From the NCBI GenBank assembly GCA_013399305.1, contig VXAI01000308.1:93764-157763 (forward strand): a stretch of DNA of 64,000 nt. Direction: 5' to 3'. This DNA comes from Rostratula benghalensis (taxonomy: Eukaryota; Chordata; Aves; Charadriiformes; Rostratulidae). The notes beneath the pieces were generated by a model. It did not search any database. It worked only from the letters and a program-made list of their open reading frames with translations, and was not told where the DNA came from. A program made the position numbers and the translations under genes. The stretch's first letter is position 1; every line of letters begins with the position of its first letter. This document shows positions 1 to 13,968 of this stretch, piece after piece.

Positions 1-2690
1 TTTTTGATGGCATAGTATGTTATTTCCTTTCCTCATTTTATGGTACTATAATTACATTGTTTCTATTTTTTTTAAAAGGCATTTCCTTCCATTTGCTTTT
101 GCTGTCTTTTCATTCAGCAGCATCAGAGGAAAATTACTAACTGGCTCTCCTTTAATGGTAACACCTAGTAAGTGTTGCTCAAAGTAATTTTAAATGTGAA
201 TAATAATAAAAGCATGTGTCACATGAGTTTAGTTTTAATATGAGCAGCATCCTTTAACATCTTAATAAAATAAAATAAATTTTATGTTAACACTACTCAG
301 GTTAAATTTGTAGCAAAATAGATCAATTTTGTTTAGATAAACCAACTAAAAATCAAGTTGTACTACAATATTATACCTTCCTAATGCAAGTTAGTATCCT
401 GGAAATAAGTTCTGGATGCAATCCTCTCCTATTAGAGGCAGTCATATTTCTTTCCCCAAATTTCTTAATTTCATAAAAGCACATTCCATACTTCACTTAA
501 TGAAAAATTTCAATCCCTGTTATACATTACCACCCATAATTTACACAAAAGGTCATTCTAGAACTGACAAGCAGACACACCTTAATAATATCAGCGACAA
601 TGAAGAAGACTCCCTATTCAGATGATAGCTTTTATTTTCTGACAGATACTCTTGAAAAATATGTAATATTCTGTTTGAGAATTCCAATTCCAATTTAAAA
701 CATAAATAGTTTTCCAAATATAGAACTCTAATGATAAAACAAAACAACATAAATGTCACATTTGTACAACTAACTGTTTGTGGAATATGTGGAAAAATGA
801 AGGGAAATGTCTGTTCTACAATGTCAGTTTTGAAGCCTTTTCTGATATTCCCCCTTCTGCCTCTGGGGGTACCTGCAAAACAGAATTCTTGCAATAGATA
901 TCAAATTCCCCCATTTGGCATGTCACAAGACGATGTGACATGCCAAGTGTCACACAGACCCCCTAAGGCTCTTCTAGGGTTCAAGAATCATATTTTTGTC
1001 TGGATTATGCTACTGTTCATCTCTGGCACTGCAAGAATTTTACAACTGCAAAAATGAGAATGAAAATTATGGGTTTGGAATATGCAGTGTGTCTTTCTGC
1101 CAGCGTGGTTTTGCTGTAGGAGTTAGGTATATGCCTGCCTGTTTTCTGCAAATGGTACATTGCAGCCATGTCTCAAATAAGATGATGATATAAAAATGGT
1201 AGAAAATATTCAGCACATCTTGACACTGGAAACTTGTAAACAAAATATTTTTATATAGCTGCTGGGCCCTGTATGGACACCTGTGTTAATGCTAATAGAT
1301 AATGCTAGTTTTGACTTTAACAGTACTTACTATATTACAGTTTGCAATTACTACTGTAACTCTTTCTTTTAGAAACTTCTGCACTGAAAGAGCTTATGGA
1401 TGAATTGCAAGTATTTATATATTTCATGTAGGACTACTGAAATCTAATACAACCAGCATGTTTATTAAAGACTACATGGGCAACCGTCCCTGCCTTTCCA
1501 TTTCCATAAACCTGAGTGTAAATAAGCGGATCATATAATTAGCGCATCAGATAACTGGCACTCTATTTTAATGTAATTATGTGTACTGGGCTATAAACTA
1601 CACTGTATGTCACCACTCTCAGTACTGAGCAATGAATTCTCATGGGGTGAGACTGATGAAGAATGTTACCATTTTACTCTGCTAGGAGAAGCTTAGCAAA
1701 ACAGCAGGCTGAGCATGAAGTATAAACTTGCGCAAGAAGAAGAAGGGTATTAAGGGAGAAGCAATATATTTCATTACAGCCTGAGAGGGGAAAACTCCAC
1801 AGCTTTCAGGGCACACGAGCTCTTCTTCAGCTAGTTTGTTTTTCTTCCACAGTTTGCTAACTAAAAGATATTACCTTTCCCTACAAACTTTCTTCGCTTA
1901 CATTGTTCAGCCACTGGTTACACTGCCAGAAACTGCAGATGTATGCATTAGGGCATATATAGAAGCATATATCACAGTTTTACCTTAAGGCTGATTTTAA
2001 GCACTATTTGTACACAGCAGATTGTGGAACACGTAGGGGGAACCTAAATTTTCCCAGTGTAAGAGAAGAACCTAACTTTGCCTAAGGTAAGATAGCCAAC
2101 ATGGTTAAACTAAAATAAATAAACAGAAACACTGCAGGAGACTGCCAACATCTTTCATCCAGAACAATGGTATATCTATCCGGATTGCAAACGCCTAGCT
2201 TAATGCTTGATATATAGGCATTTGCCTTTTTTCTTTTTTATAATATAATAGCACACTACATTGGTCATTCACAGCTGCTGTAATTAAGAGGTTTTCCTCC
2301 TTCTCTGTCGCTTCTCAATAATGGCTTACAGGACAAATTCTTGTTTTAGTTCCTTACTGCATTATCCTATGACCGTTGAGTTTCACCCTATTTCCATCAT
2401 TCAAACTTTTGAGATCATACAATTTTCTATTAGGATATTTGTGTCTAAGTTATTCCTATCACATTAACATTACTTTCCAACTCTGCACTATCTAAAAGTT
2501 TCTTCGAATATACTTTGGGGATTTTTTTTTTTCATATTTAGTGTGTTATTGAAAACCCGACATAAGAACTTTCCTAATAAATTTGGCCCAAAAAATAGCT
2601 GCTTTTTCAACATAATTTATGTTCTCCTTTAATCAACTCCTTACCTGTTTTACACTTGTTCTGTATTTCCCTATCCTTTATTTTAACCAT
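1..2690. other. No gene recognised; AT-rich sequence
   Basis: No coding region, RNA gene or known repeat could be supported here apart from the short palindrome at 915-946. Short open frames between 553 and 1193 on both strands have no recognisable domains and overlap each other, so they are treated as chance. The stretch could be intron of the minus-strand host gene or intergenic sequence. Confidence 0.5.
915..946. repeat. Perfect 13-bp inverted repeat with 6-nt loop
   Basis: The left arm TTGGCATGTCACA (915-927) and right arm TGTGACATGCCAA (934-946) are exact reverse complements separated by AGACGA. It is seen directly in the sequence. It could form a DNA cruciform or an RNA stem, or be a binding site for a dimeric factor. 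No function can be assigned. Confidence 0.85.
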
Positions 2691-2699
2691 TTCCACCAG

Positions 2700-3403
2700 A
2701 GTAAGTCATCTGGCCAGGTGGTCACCAAGGCCAAGGGCATCCTGTTTTATCATATCACTAACTGGGGGACAGCAGTGTGCCCAGATGGTCACCAAGGCCA
2801 ATGGTATCCTGTCCTGCATCAATGATAGTGTGGTTAGCAGGATTAGGGAAGTGATCATCCCCCTGTACTTCGGCACTGGTAAGGCTGCACCTCAAATACT
2901 GTGTTCAGTTCTGGGCCCCTCATTACATGAAAGACATTGACATTCTGGAGCATGTCTAGAGAGGCACAATGAAACTGGTGAAGGGTGTAAAGACCCTTAC
3001 ATGGAGCGGCTGAAGGAGCTGTGATTGTTTAAGTCTGGAGAAAATGACACTGAGAGGAGACTTTATCCCTCTCTACAATTCCCTGGAAGGATGCTGTAGA
3101 GAGGCGGGGGTTGGTCTCTTCTACCAAGTCACAGGCGATAGGACAAGAAGAAATGGCCTCAGGGTATGCCAGGGGAGGTTTGGATATTAGGAAAAAATTC
3201 TGCACTGTAAGGGTTATCAAACATTGGAACAGGCTGCCCAGGGATGTGGTGGAATTGTCATCCCTAGAGGTATTTGAAAGATGGGTAGATGTAGTGCTTA
3301 GCGACATGGTTTACTGATGGTTTTTGTCAGTGATAAATTGATGGTTGGACTCAGTGATCTTAAAGATTCCTTCCTACCTACACAATTCTGCAATTCTATA
3401 TCC
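2700..3403 (+). mobile_element. CR1 LINE fragment, 3' end of ORF2 and 3' UTR
   Basis: This is a 5'-truncated copy of the CR1 non-LTR retrotransposon, which in intact form encodes an endonuclease-reverse transcriptase. The reading at 3160-3317 gives the typical ORF2 C-terminus ([20 protein letters not shown], then SLEVFERW). It is followed by the usual short 3' UTR, with a GGTTGGACTCAGTGATCTTAAAG stretch close to the CR1 consensus end and a terminal ATTCT-type repeat near 3390-3400. Frames are broken in several places. Within it, 2714-2744 and 2781-2811 are a direct duplication with 28 of 31 bases alike. Confidence 0.88.
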
Positions 3404-5125
3404 AGTTAACCTAGAAAAAAAGATTGGTTTTGCTCAGGTAATACCTAAAACCAAGTTAGTTTAGCAGAATCTCTTTTAGTAAACCAAAACAAGATATTTT
3501 TCTGTTAGCTACTAATCGTTGTCTTTAAATATTCTGCTTGCAAATCTAGACTGTTGTATTGGAGAAAACAGACCAAATCCATAAGTCTTTCTGAAAATTT
3601 AGAAGGGTATTTTCACCAGGTAAGTCAGATAAGTTCAAATGTCTGAAATAGAAGTCCTAAATGCTTTAGAAGAAATGTGGATGTTTCTGGTAAAACAATA
3701 AAAAGTATTAGATGCAGAGCAAAACTCAAAAAAGGGACCAGAAAAGCAAGGAATTAAACAGTCTAACTAAACAAGACTTAAGAGGTTATTCAGATCAAAT
3801 AATTTTGTATCTGCATAGTAAAGCTAAGTATGTCAGAATAAATTGTAGAAGGTCATCTGTTAGAAGACATATAAAAGCGGTTATAATGAGTTTGAAGGAG
3901 GAACAGCTGAAGTTATTAACAATAAAATGATTGAATTAACTAAAATAAGAAAACATAAAAGAAGGAAGAGGTCACTAGGTCACATGGGATTAAAGGGAAT
4001 AATAAAGTAAAACAAAACCACTGCTGATAAGATAAATGATTGATTAGTGCCAGCTTTCTCAAAAGAAGATGCTAGGGAGGTAACTCTCTAAGAACCCTAT
4101 CTGATTTGGACATAAAGATGAGACAAGACCTGAGACAGCTGTGTCAGAAGAAGAGACATCAACCAATTAAAGCATGATAAAGCTCCAGAGTACATCCTCT
4201 GGAAGGAATTCAGGAATGGCTGTTCCACTAATTCACCTTAAAAACAATGTTGTACAGGATGACCAGATGGCAACAAATAGTAGCTTTAGAACAAAGAGGA
4301 GCACCAAAGAAATCACAGTAAACTTCATGGTAGTTTCTGTCGAGTAGTTTAAAGTAAATAATAAAATATACTACATTTCAAACAGTGAGTCTCTATGTTG
4401 TCTCACTAATATAGCATCTTCATTCCAATGTGTTGGTGAAGGTGTGGATGAACAGAGTAACATACAACAAGGCAAACAGCTTTAGATATTCAAAAAGCCC
4501 ATACAATGAGCCTTGCAAAAAGAAAAATCAAATGGTGGGAGATAAATTGAAAACAGAACACACGGTGAAAAGAACTAGACAAACTGAGACAAGAATAACC
4601 AATTACCTTTCAATATGGCCAAGTTACTACTTCAAGATAAATACTCTGAAAAAACTGAGTGAGATACATAATGGTAACATTTCTGGAAGACTAAGACAAA
4701 AAATACAATAGTGGTACTACAAGAGACATCCAATATTGCTCAGTTTAGAATACTATAAATGAAACTGCATATCCCATGTCAAAATGACCAACACAGTAAT
4801 ACAGGAAACTCCAGAAAGGATCACAAAGATTATTGCCACTGTGAAATACCAACCCTGACAGGAAGATGGAGAAAAATGGAAATATTCATTGCAGAAAGAG
4901 AGACAGAAGAAACATGAAAAAGGGCAGGAAAACCACAAATACTGCAGAGTTCATATATATATGAGTCAGGGAGACACTCAGTAAAATCTCAGTAATTTAG
5001 AGAAAAAGGATAAAATATTTTGACTCTTCAGATGAGACCACACAATTCTTTTACAGACAATTTGCTGGAGCAAACCCCTTCATATTGCTGAAAGTATGTC
5101 AGACATTTCCATGAAAACCAGGAAC
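3404..5125. other. No gene recognised; A-rich stretch
   Basis: A-rich on the plus strand, especially 3700-4000 and 4430-4720. The 93-codon open frame at 4430-4711 is lysine- and asparagine-rich, as expected from A-rich sequence by chance, and shows no domain. Nothing else can be supported. Confidence 0.45.
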
Positions 5126-5180
5126 NNNNNNNNNNNNNNNNNNNNNNNNNNNNNNNNNNNNNNNNNNNNNNNNNNNNNNN
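5126..5180. other. Assembly gap (55 N)
   Basis: Run of unknown bases; the true length of missing sequence is not known. Confidence 0.99.
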
Positions 5181-7469
5181 ATTCCTTGGGACCATCTAAT
5201 TATAAATCAGTTTATGTGTATAGCTGATGGATTCCTCTCCCACTTCTCTGAGGCAAACGGCACTGGCCACTGGACAGCCAATTCCACTTGTAGATTCCGA
5301 CATCATCAATATGAGACAAAGACATTTAGAACAGCAGCATATTTTCCTCCCCATGTCTCACTCTAGCTCTCCATTTCATGAAAAGTGTCATCACTGCTCA
5401 TGATTACTAAGTACCAAAATATTTATATCAGCATCACAGCCTTCAAAAGAAAATGACATGAGGAATGATGGAAATATCTTTCTATATACTCCATAAATAC
5501 CACTGTACCATAAGACATTTAAAATATCTAAATGGACAGATTAAACTAAGAGCTCAATATATGCCAATTACATACCACTATTTTTTTGGAAATTGGATAA
5601 AACACTTGCTCTGAGTTTTGCCTGCTGTTTCCCAACATCTGATAAAAATTTATAACAGATGGAAATGATTGCAAACTGAACAGCACTCCCTTCATGTTCT
5701 CCATTCTGCTGATTTAATCACAAACACACTGAATCTGATAGTAATGAAACAATAGACTTGTTGTTGATGAGATCACCAAATGGCTTCCATGAAAACCTGT
5801 CAGACACTGTAAAATACAGTCACCATAGACATACAGAATCCTTTTCTGACCTGCCATATCACCTGTCTATACAAAATAGTAAATTATGTCATAGGAGCAG
5901 CCTAAAATAAAGCATACATTCAACTTTACTTGATTTGTAATTATAGTGAAAAGCCAGATTCAAAAAAAACAATCTTGCCAAAAATGTGTCAGTTAGTTGG
6001 CCTAGACATTTCTACATTTTAGCATCCTTCCCTATTATGAAATGACAACATTATTCCCAAGTGTGTCTGCTCTGCAGTCTTTACATAATGCATATTTTAA
6101 ACAAACAAATCATATTAAAATGCTCAGCTACTGCAAACTACAAACGAGAACTATTTGAGTACACAGTAGTTAGTAACTCTAATAACGTAAAATAAGGCTC
6201 AAAGTTAAGCATGTACTGAAGTGTTTGCAAGATGAATGCCAAATTGTCTGAAAGATCAACTAAACCTTCTATTCAATCTACCTATTTTATTCCTCCACAA
6301 GCAAGTCCAGTGCTCTTCTACTGACTCAAAATAAGCAGATCTCTGAAGAGAAACAAAATAACTTAATTCTTCTAAAACCTCAACATTACATAAAATTGCT
6401 TTTCTATACATAAAAATGTCATCAACTTAATATCAGTTTCAAGTCTGATTTGCAGAATGTTTCAAGTCTAGAAGCAATCACTCAAAGCTAACAACCCCCT
6501 CCTCTTTCCAATAGTACTATGTGAGCCTCACAGGATCCAACAGGGTGATTCATCCAGCCTGAGGATCTTTTCTGGCTGCCCCCTCTTCTAGGGGCTCCTC
6601 TTATCCAGACAAGAGAGAGCAGACTGGAAAGAATTTTACTGGCATAACGAAAAAAACCTAGCTGGAGCACTGCATTTCCCAAGTCCTTGTTTGTCACTTG
6701 AACCACATGTACACGAGGCATCAGATGAGGGATGCAGGACTATGTAGACTCTCTGGGAAAGTCAGATGCTTGGATTTCCACTGTTAGAATAATTTCACTG
6801 GCTTTTCCTCACATTAAGCATGTATGAGGGGTTCCTGAAGGCAGAGGGTGCTAGATAAGAGCTGGATGAGATACCCTAGCAACAGCATTCTGCTCCTTGT
6901 TTCCCTTTTCCTGTCTAAGGCAGAAAACACAGGCATATGCAGCAAATACTGCACTTCAGGGAGCTGATCTTCAGAGCTGCACTGTACAATGCCTTTACAG
7001 TAAGCCAAATAATGTTTCAGGAATTCTCTACCTCTGGAAAAACTATGTAGTTCACTCATCAGCCAACCACCATAGCCCAGTCTACAACTGCCTCTGTATT
7101 AGAACACAAGGGAGGTTACGAGGACCTTTTAAGAACCCCTTGCCTTATTTATATGATGCCCTTTATCTAAGTGTGCTGACAGAAGGAGCTGATCACTTTC
7201 AACTGGGATTTCAGTGAAAGCGCGCCATCAAGTCCCTCTGACTGTCCAGTGAAAGAAGAGATCCTCCATGTCTCACCATTTCCAAAGTTTGTTCATGATT
7301 CAAAATATACACATTAGAGACCAGGTATGATTAGATATACCCTATGTGGAAGGCACATTAGAATGTAGATAGACATTTGAATGAGCCTGAAAGTTACATC
7401 CAAACAAATACAACACAGAAATGTCTTCAAAAGAAAGTAAGCTGCAGCTGTTACACACTATTTTTCATA
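5181..7469. other. No gene recognised
   Basis: AT-rich sequence with a somewhat higher-GC patch at 6480-7250. That patch has overlapping open frames on both strands (77, 81 and 106 codons), none with a recognisable domain or convincing splice sites. Left unassigned. Confidence 0.45.
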
Positions 7470-7835
7470 TGACAAGGACTTCTGAGTATAAAATGAAGTT
7501 GCAAGGCAGCAGATTTAAAATAAAAGGAAATATTGTCCACACTGCTTACAATTACATTGAGGAATGTATTGCCACAAGACATCATATAGATCAGAGGTAA
7601 GAACAGGTTCAAAGTAGCTAGATCTATTTACAGAAAAATACACCAAAGAACATTAAACACAACAGGCCAAATTAATTTTCTGACTAAATAAGCCTTGAAC
7701 TTCATATTGTTGGAACCGAGAAAAGTTCCCCAGTAGTACTGTAGAACTACCCTGCTCCCGGCCACTGTCAGACACAGGATTTGGCTAAATGGATCTTTGA
7801 TCTAAGCCAGCATAGTTTGTTCTTAAATCAATTAT
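7470..7835 (+). mobile_element. Ancient CR1-like LINE 3' end
   Basis: Diverged 3' end of an old amniote CR1. It shows the conserved order GGCAGCAGATTTAAAAT (about 7507), then GAGGAATGTATTGCCACAAG (7559), and finally the terminal block around 7750-7830. That block, CACTGTCAGACACAGGATTTGGCTAAATGGATCTTTGATCTAAGCCAGCATAG, corresponds to the consensus ending in a tyrosine-free non-coding tail. No reading frame survives. It is much older than the other CR1 pieces in the window, judging by indels and mismatches. Confidence 0.7.
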
Positions 7836-10800
7836 GGATTCTAAAAAACTAACATTTATTAATTTGATTTATCAGCACATATGTGTGGAGTGATATTTTC
7901 CATACTGGAGAGGTCCATGTCTAAAGGTGCACAAATATCTCTCATTTTTTGCTTGATTTTTGGATAAAATCTGTCTTACGTAAAAATATTCCTCAGAGAA
8001 ACCAGTCTGTCATTTTCTGGTTTTGAATGTAGTGAAAGTAAGCTACTAAGCTATTTCACAGCTGTAAGAAAGAACACCCTCTTTTTTATGAAACTGGAAA
8101 AGCTTGACATAACTTTGAAAGCAACAACGTTAAGATATGTAAAGGTAAAACAAAAAGAAAAAAATATTCTTGTTTTATGTAATGAATGAATAGTTGAATA
8201 AGGAAATAATAATTGAAAAGGAAATAAAAATAACCATTAGATGGATTTTTAAATATAATCAAAGCCTGACTCAGTATTGAGGACTTGTGTGAACTTTCAA
8301 ATTGAAGAGTTGACATGTGACCACTACGTCATAATTGATGTAGTTGCCCAGCAAGTCCCTGAAGACTACAGAATTTTAATTACACTATGAATGCACAATC
8401 AGGAAAACTTCCCCACCTTTCCACAGTGTGATAAAGCATGTATTTCAGTGTTCCTAGTATATTCAATGCAACTGTTCTTTTTTATTTCAACTATAAAATT
8501 AGTCATAAAAATCAGCTGCATATTAGCTTCATAGTAAGGCTACTAAAAAAGAATTCAGTAAATTCAAGTGATCATTCCTACAACAACTATTAAAATCTGT
8601 GAAGTCTGTGGAGAACAAAAAGTAAGGCCCATTAACTCAGAGTTATTGAAGCACAATCTGAGCTCTAGGTCATTTTATAACAGAATAGTTGAACTGATTT
8701 GCTCTGTACCCCAGATGGATTTCACACTGTTATGAAGTAGCTCTGTCTCTAATCTCTTCCCTTTACCCATTCCCTTTTCACTTGAAGAAATAATGGCTCC
8801 AAAATGCCTCTTACATTACTACCCCACATCTGTACATCAATTAAGCATCGACTGTATCTGAGCCAGAAAAAACATTTTGAGAACTCTTTAGACTGAATAA
8901 AAAGTATTTCTAAATTGAGCTAAAGTAAGTCTCAGAGAGTCAAATCAAATAGCAAAGATGTTTTATTTTTTCTGTAGATCTCAAACTGGACCTGAATCAC
9001 ATGATGTAACAAAAGTGGACTTCAGATATCATCTCAGTCCCAGACGTAACCGAAAACATTTATTCTGATTTAAAAAACAAAGCAGGTAATTAACTAATGA
9101 TGAAATTATTAGTATCAAATCTATTTTATGATACTCAACATTATTTCTTATTCTAGTAGCCATAACAAAGAGGCAACAGATCGGTATAATTAGGCAAGTT
9201 ATTTTTTTCTGCTATAAGTACGGTCTCCATCTGCACGTTTTAACTTTGCTGTACATGTAAGTAATTCCAAAGTATTTTCCAAGGTAATTCAAAGTACAGT
9301 TTAATTTATTTTACTTGTATATCAAAATGAAATATAAAGCTAAAAAAAAATAAAATTGGCAAGACTATTAACTGTGTGTCACATAGACTTAGAATGAGGC
9401 TGAAACAATTCCAAAAAATTAGCTGTAAGCATGCAAGTAAAGTTAAGATTATATTTGAGCATTTGTAAGACAGGTGCAAGTTGACATGCATTTTATCCCA
9501 AGTACAACTGCTTCATTCAACACATATCCTGCATTTTTCACCTTTTCAGGTTTCAGTCAATTAAAGTTTTGTCCTTACAGGTTACTGGATTTTATATTTA
9601 AGCTGACATTTTTACATTTAGTACCACAGGAACAGTTGTAACACCACCACCACTGATATAAATTTAATCAATGCTGTAGAGGGCACTACTTTGTCAAAAC
9701 CAAACACTTTATTATGCAAGTAAGATAATATTTTTTTCTTGTTTAAATATAGTACCTGATTGAAAAAAATCTGAACAATGCAGCTGCTTTACTATTGTTT
9801 AAATAATAATATACGACACAATAAACTACCAACATCCTACATACTATTCCTCATACACTATCAACATTTTAAGATGTTTTACACTCTATAAAGTAACACA
9901 AATTATTCTCAGCATAGACAAATTCCATTAAACTGACAAGAAAACCTGTTCAGGTGTAACACTAACAAAATATTTCTATGTCTGGCTAATAAAGACAGTA
10001 CTAATTTGTGTTAAGAAACAAAAAGTTAGTAACTGGATTAGTACATCCCTGCCTGCTGGAACACAATAGGTGTGTGGTATCATAAGCAATGCTTACAACA
10101 GTCTTTTTAATGAAATACACAACATTAAGCATGAACTTGTTTCATGAGAAATTCTCAGAGTTGGTAACAGTCTATTTGTCAAAAAAACTCTCAGCATCAA
10201 ACTGTATATTAACTCTAAACTGCTCTGAATTTGCATCATGCTTACTCAGCTAAAAATATTAAAATCCGCGGGTAAACCTATAAAACTCAGTGCTTAAGAG
10301 GTGAGACAGACAGTTGAAGTAATCATGATATTTGCACTTAGAAATCAAAGGATGCCTTTTCCTTTTAAAAAGTTTTCCACTTCTTATTAAAATTACTGGC
10401 AACAACCTTTTATTGCTAGTCAAGATCAATGAAGAAAAAGAATACCATAACGAAAAAGATAAAGAGATCATAGCAAGAATTAGTCATACTGGAACAATAT
10501 AAAATTTAAAAATCTGCCAATGCTCTTTTTACTAGGGTGCATCTTAAAAATAATACAAAAACCAAGCCCAATACGTGTACAGTAATTAATTTTTTTACTT
10601 AAAAATTCATAGCTACTAACAAGAGTATTAGTTACTTCTCTATAATTATTATCAGCTCTTCGGTGTCTGGTTTTAGTTTGTTAATTAGTCAGTAAAATCC
10701 TATTACTGTTTTCACTGAACTACTAATATTTATCACTAAGTATTCTTAAATAAGGAATGTCCTTTCAAATGTTTCATATAAAACTCTCTCATGGCTCTTA

Positions 10801-13215
10801 AGTTACCCCAAATCAAATTCTCATAACAGTTTTGAGAGTTCATTTGATTTTTACTCTTTAAAGTTAAAAAAAAATTTGATGGTTGTAAACTAAAATCAAT
10901 AGTCACTCCTCATGCAAGCTATCCATAACAAAAATTATACCAGAAACCTATTTTGTATCTGTAATATCCTTTCATTTTCCCAAAACCACTTCATCTCATT
11001 CTTCTTAGATAACTTGCAGCTATAAATGGAAGGATAACAGCTGTACACTCACAAGTTCGCATTCTGAACAGTTAAATACAGACAAAGAAAGTGGATAAGA
11101 CCAAGTTGAGGGATGGCAGTCATTTGACTTGAAGAAAACAAATGAATGGATTTAAGAAATAATTCAGAATTAATAGATGATTAAGAAGAATGGAACTTCA
11201 TTCGTGAAGTTATCAAGTAACTATTAGATAATATTCAAAGGGGGAGTTTGTTGTTGCTTTTTTATATAAAAAGAAAAACTTAAAACAGATGTGGCAGATG
11301 GCCCAAGCTAGGAGGCTGCAAAAGGAGAGGAGGGGATTCAGCATGTATTTTATTAACTCAATTTTTCTTTTCAGCTTTGCAGTTCACCTTTAAAATAAAA
11401 GCCTAGGTTCTGCTGAAAACAGCAAAATTTGTGGAAAATCCATAGGGAGGCTCCAAATCCTTGGGATTTGTGGATTTTCTGTTTGAACAGATTTTTATTG
11501 TTCCTGTTGATTGCCCTAACACTCACTTTCAGGCACCAGGCTGCTTGAGTTATGTTATCTGTGGGCATTTAAACAGTACCAGCAGGTAGCTTAACTTTCC
11601 AAACTCATTTTTCCTATAAGGTAGAATGCCAAATAACTGTTTGGAGAGACATGAAAACGTAAAAAGAATGATCTTATCAGTTTTGTTAATTTAACTTGGT
11701 TTAGTAATTGCCACTGACTTGTTAGATATATTAAGTTATAAAAATATTTTTATATGGACTGACACCTCTATTTTCATTCTTTTTGTTATTGCCTGGTCAC
11801 ATACTATAGGAAAAATGGCTCTGTCTGGGCTAAATGCCCAGAACATTTGAAGCATCTCACTCTGAAACAATAGTGGTCTTTGTTGGACACCATCTGCTAG
11901 CAGAATTTTTTTTTTAAATCATTGTGTGTCTGCTAATACAGATGCATTGCACCTCCACAAACTGAATTACATTTATGGTCAGACTAAATATATTCATGTA
12001 AAAAGTGTTTCATTTCACATTATGACTAAGCTGGAGTTATACTGGTGCAACACACGTGAGATAAGCTTGTTCCATGTGGCCAGATTCCTTGAGAAATATT
12101 TCATTTTGCTCTTTTGGTTTTTACATTTCCAGCCATGCTTACAATACCACAAATCTTACTTTCAGTGATCATCGATGTGTTGAATTTGTTGGTATTGCTC
12201 ATCACTCTGGGTTTTTTTTTTTTCACTAGCTATAACAGATGGGTGAACTGACTTGGCTAATCTATGAATCAGACAATAAACAGCACACTAATAAAATCTG
12301 CAGACTCTAAATAATTGTTATCTCCAGCAAGAAAACAGAAATGTATTAACAGACTTATGAAAATTAAAATATGGGCAGAAAATAGTTCTGTTTTGAGAAG
12401 CCAAAAAAAAAAAAAACCCATCTGGGAAAAATAGAAGTACAGATACTCAATGGGAAGAACTAAGTAGTGACACGAAACCCACAGACAATGCAAACAAACC
12501 TAATTAAAGCCAGCATTGTGGCTATATGCACAGTTCCCTTTAATTTTTTTTGTGGAATTAATATTCTGGTCATAACAGTCCTAGCCGATATTTCACTGTG
12601 AAGAATGACATGACAGCCAAAAATGGATACTTCAAAATTTATAGCAAATAATCTTTAAAACTGGAGTATGAAAATGCAAAAGATCTACTAGGTTCCTTAG
12701 TTCATCTGCTTCTTCACTTCTACAGACACTTTTTGGTATTCTTAGTTTAAATATCTGAAACAGTAATTTCCTTATGTTTCATAATTTGGAAAATATTTCT
12801 GATATGCAGTTCAAATATTCTAATTCCCCCTTCCTTTTAGCATCCTGAGTCTTTTCTGTTCTTGTTCTTTTAAAACTCCCGTACATAATATGATATTTTT
12901 CACTCTCAGACATGAGTAGGTACCATAGCTTTTGAAGTAACCCTGTGTCCACTGACCAGTTATAACTATATATATACACTCAGGCAATCACAAATACAAA
13001 ATAAAGTGTATTATCTTAAAACTAAATTAAAATGTCAATTACAGTTGCTCAAGGTAATTAATCTTGTAATTGCAGTGCATCACTCAATTCTTAGCATTTT
13101 TGGCAAACCAAGCCATACAGAATGTGCATGGTTAAGACTATATTCAATTGTATTTCTAAACCGAGTAGCATCCAATAGATATAGAAAGGCGCACAGGAAC
13201 CTTCCAAACAGATTT
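7836..13215. other. Long stretch with no recognised feature
   Basis: 5.4 kb of AT-rich sequence. Open frames of 60-87 codons occur on both strands without domains. There are several A or T runs (9345, 11905, 12210, 12405). No repeat family, exon or RNA gene could be recognised. Consistent with intron or intergenic DNA. Confidence 0.5.
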
Positions 13216-13968
13216 TTAGACAGGCTAGAAAGTTAGGCGGAGAGGAACCTGATGGAATTCAGCACGGGCAAGTAGCACACCTGGGGAGGAATGACCCCAT
13301 GCACTGGTACAGGATAGGGGCTGACCTGTTGGAGAGCGGCTCTGTAGGGAGGGACCTTGGCATCCTGGTGGACAAGCAGCTCACCATGAGCCAGCAACGT
13401 ACCTTTGTGGCCAAGAAGGCCAATGGTCTCCTGAGGTGCATTAAAAAGAGCATGGCCAGCAGGTCAAACGACATCATCTGCCCCCTTCTACTCTTCCCTG
13501 GTGAGGCCGCATCTGTGCCCACTTGTGGATGCCTGAGTTGAAGAAGGACCGGGAACTACAGGGGAGAGCCCATCGGAGCGCTACAAAGATGATCAAGGGC
13601 AGGAGCTCCTCTCTTAAAGAGAGAGAAGACTGAGAGGGGATCTCACCAATGCTTCTAAATATCTAAAGGGTGGGTATCAAGTGGATGGTGTCAGACTCTT
13701 CTCAGTAGTGCCCAGTGACAGGACAAGGGGCAACAGACTCCAGCTGGAACACAGGAAGTTCCATTTGAACATGCGTAAAGTCTTCTTTACTTTGAAGGTG
13801 ACGGAGCACTGGGAGAGGCTGCCCAGAGAGGCTCCGGAGTCTCCTTCTCTGGAGACATTCAAAACCAGCCTGGATGCGTTCCTGCTCTGTGTGAACCTGC
13901 TTTGGCAGTGGGGTTGGACTAGATGATCTCCAAAGGTCCTTTCTAACCACTACAATTCTGTGTTTCCA
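13216..13968 (+). mobile_element. CR1 LINE fragment; identical to part of the 24-kb copy
   Basis: 5'-truncated CR1 covering the C-terminal part of the ORF2 reverse transcriptase and the 3' UTR. Recognisable segments are DLGILVDKQLTMSQQ (about 13350-13395), KANGLLRCIKKSMASRS (13420-13470), then a frame break, and VPSDRTRGNRLQLEHRKFHL (13710-13770) followed by HWERLPREAPESPSLETFKT. It ends in CTACAATTCTGTG at about 13961, the usual CR1 tail. Bases 13224-13940 are identical, without a single mismatch, to the reverse complement of 24007-24723. The shared frame breaks show that the copy was already non-functional when the two became identical. Confidence 0.92.

Noticed and set aside
553..1193. Overlapping open frames of 65-113 codons on both strands
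   Set aside because: No domain, no coherent codon pattern, and mutually overlapping; treated as chance.
6488..7217. Higher-GC patch with open frames of 77-106 codons, possible exon
   Set aside because: Frames on both strands are equally open and none has recognisable motifs or paired splice sites.
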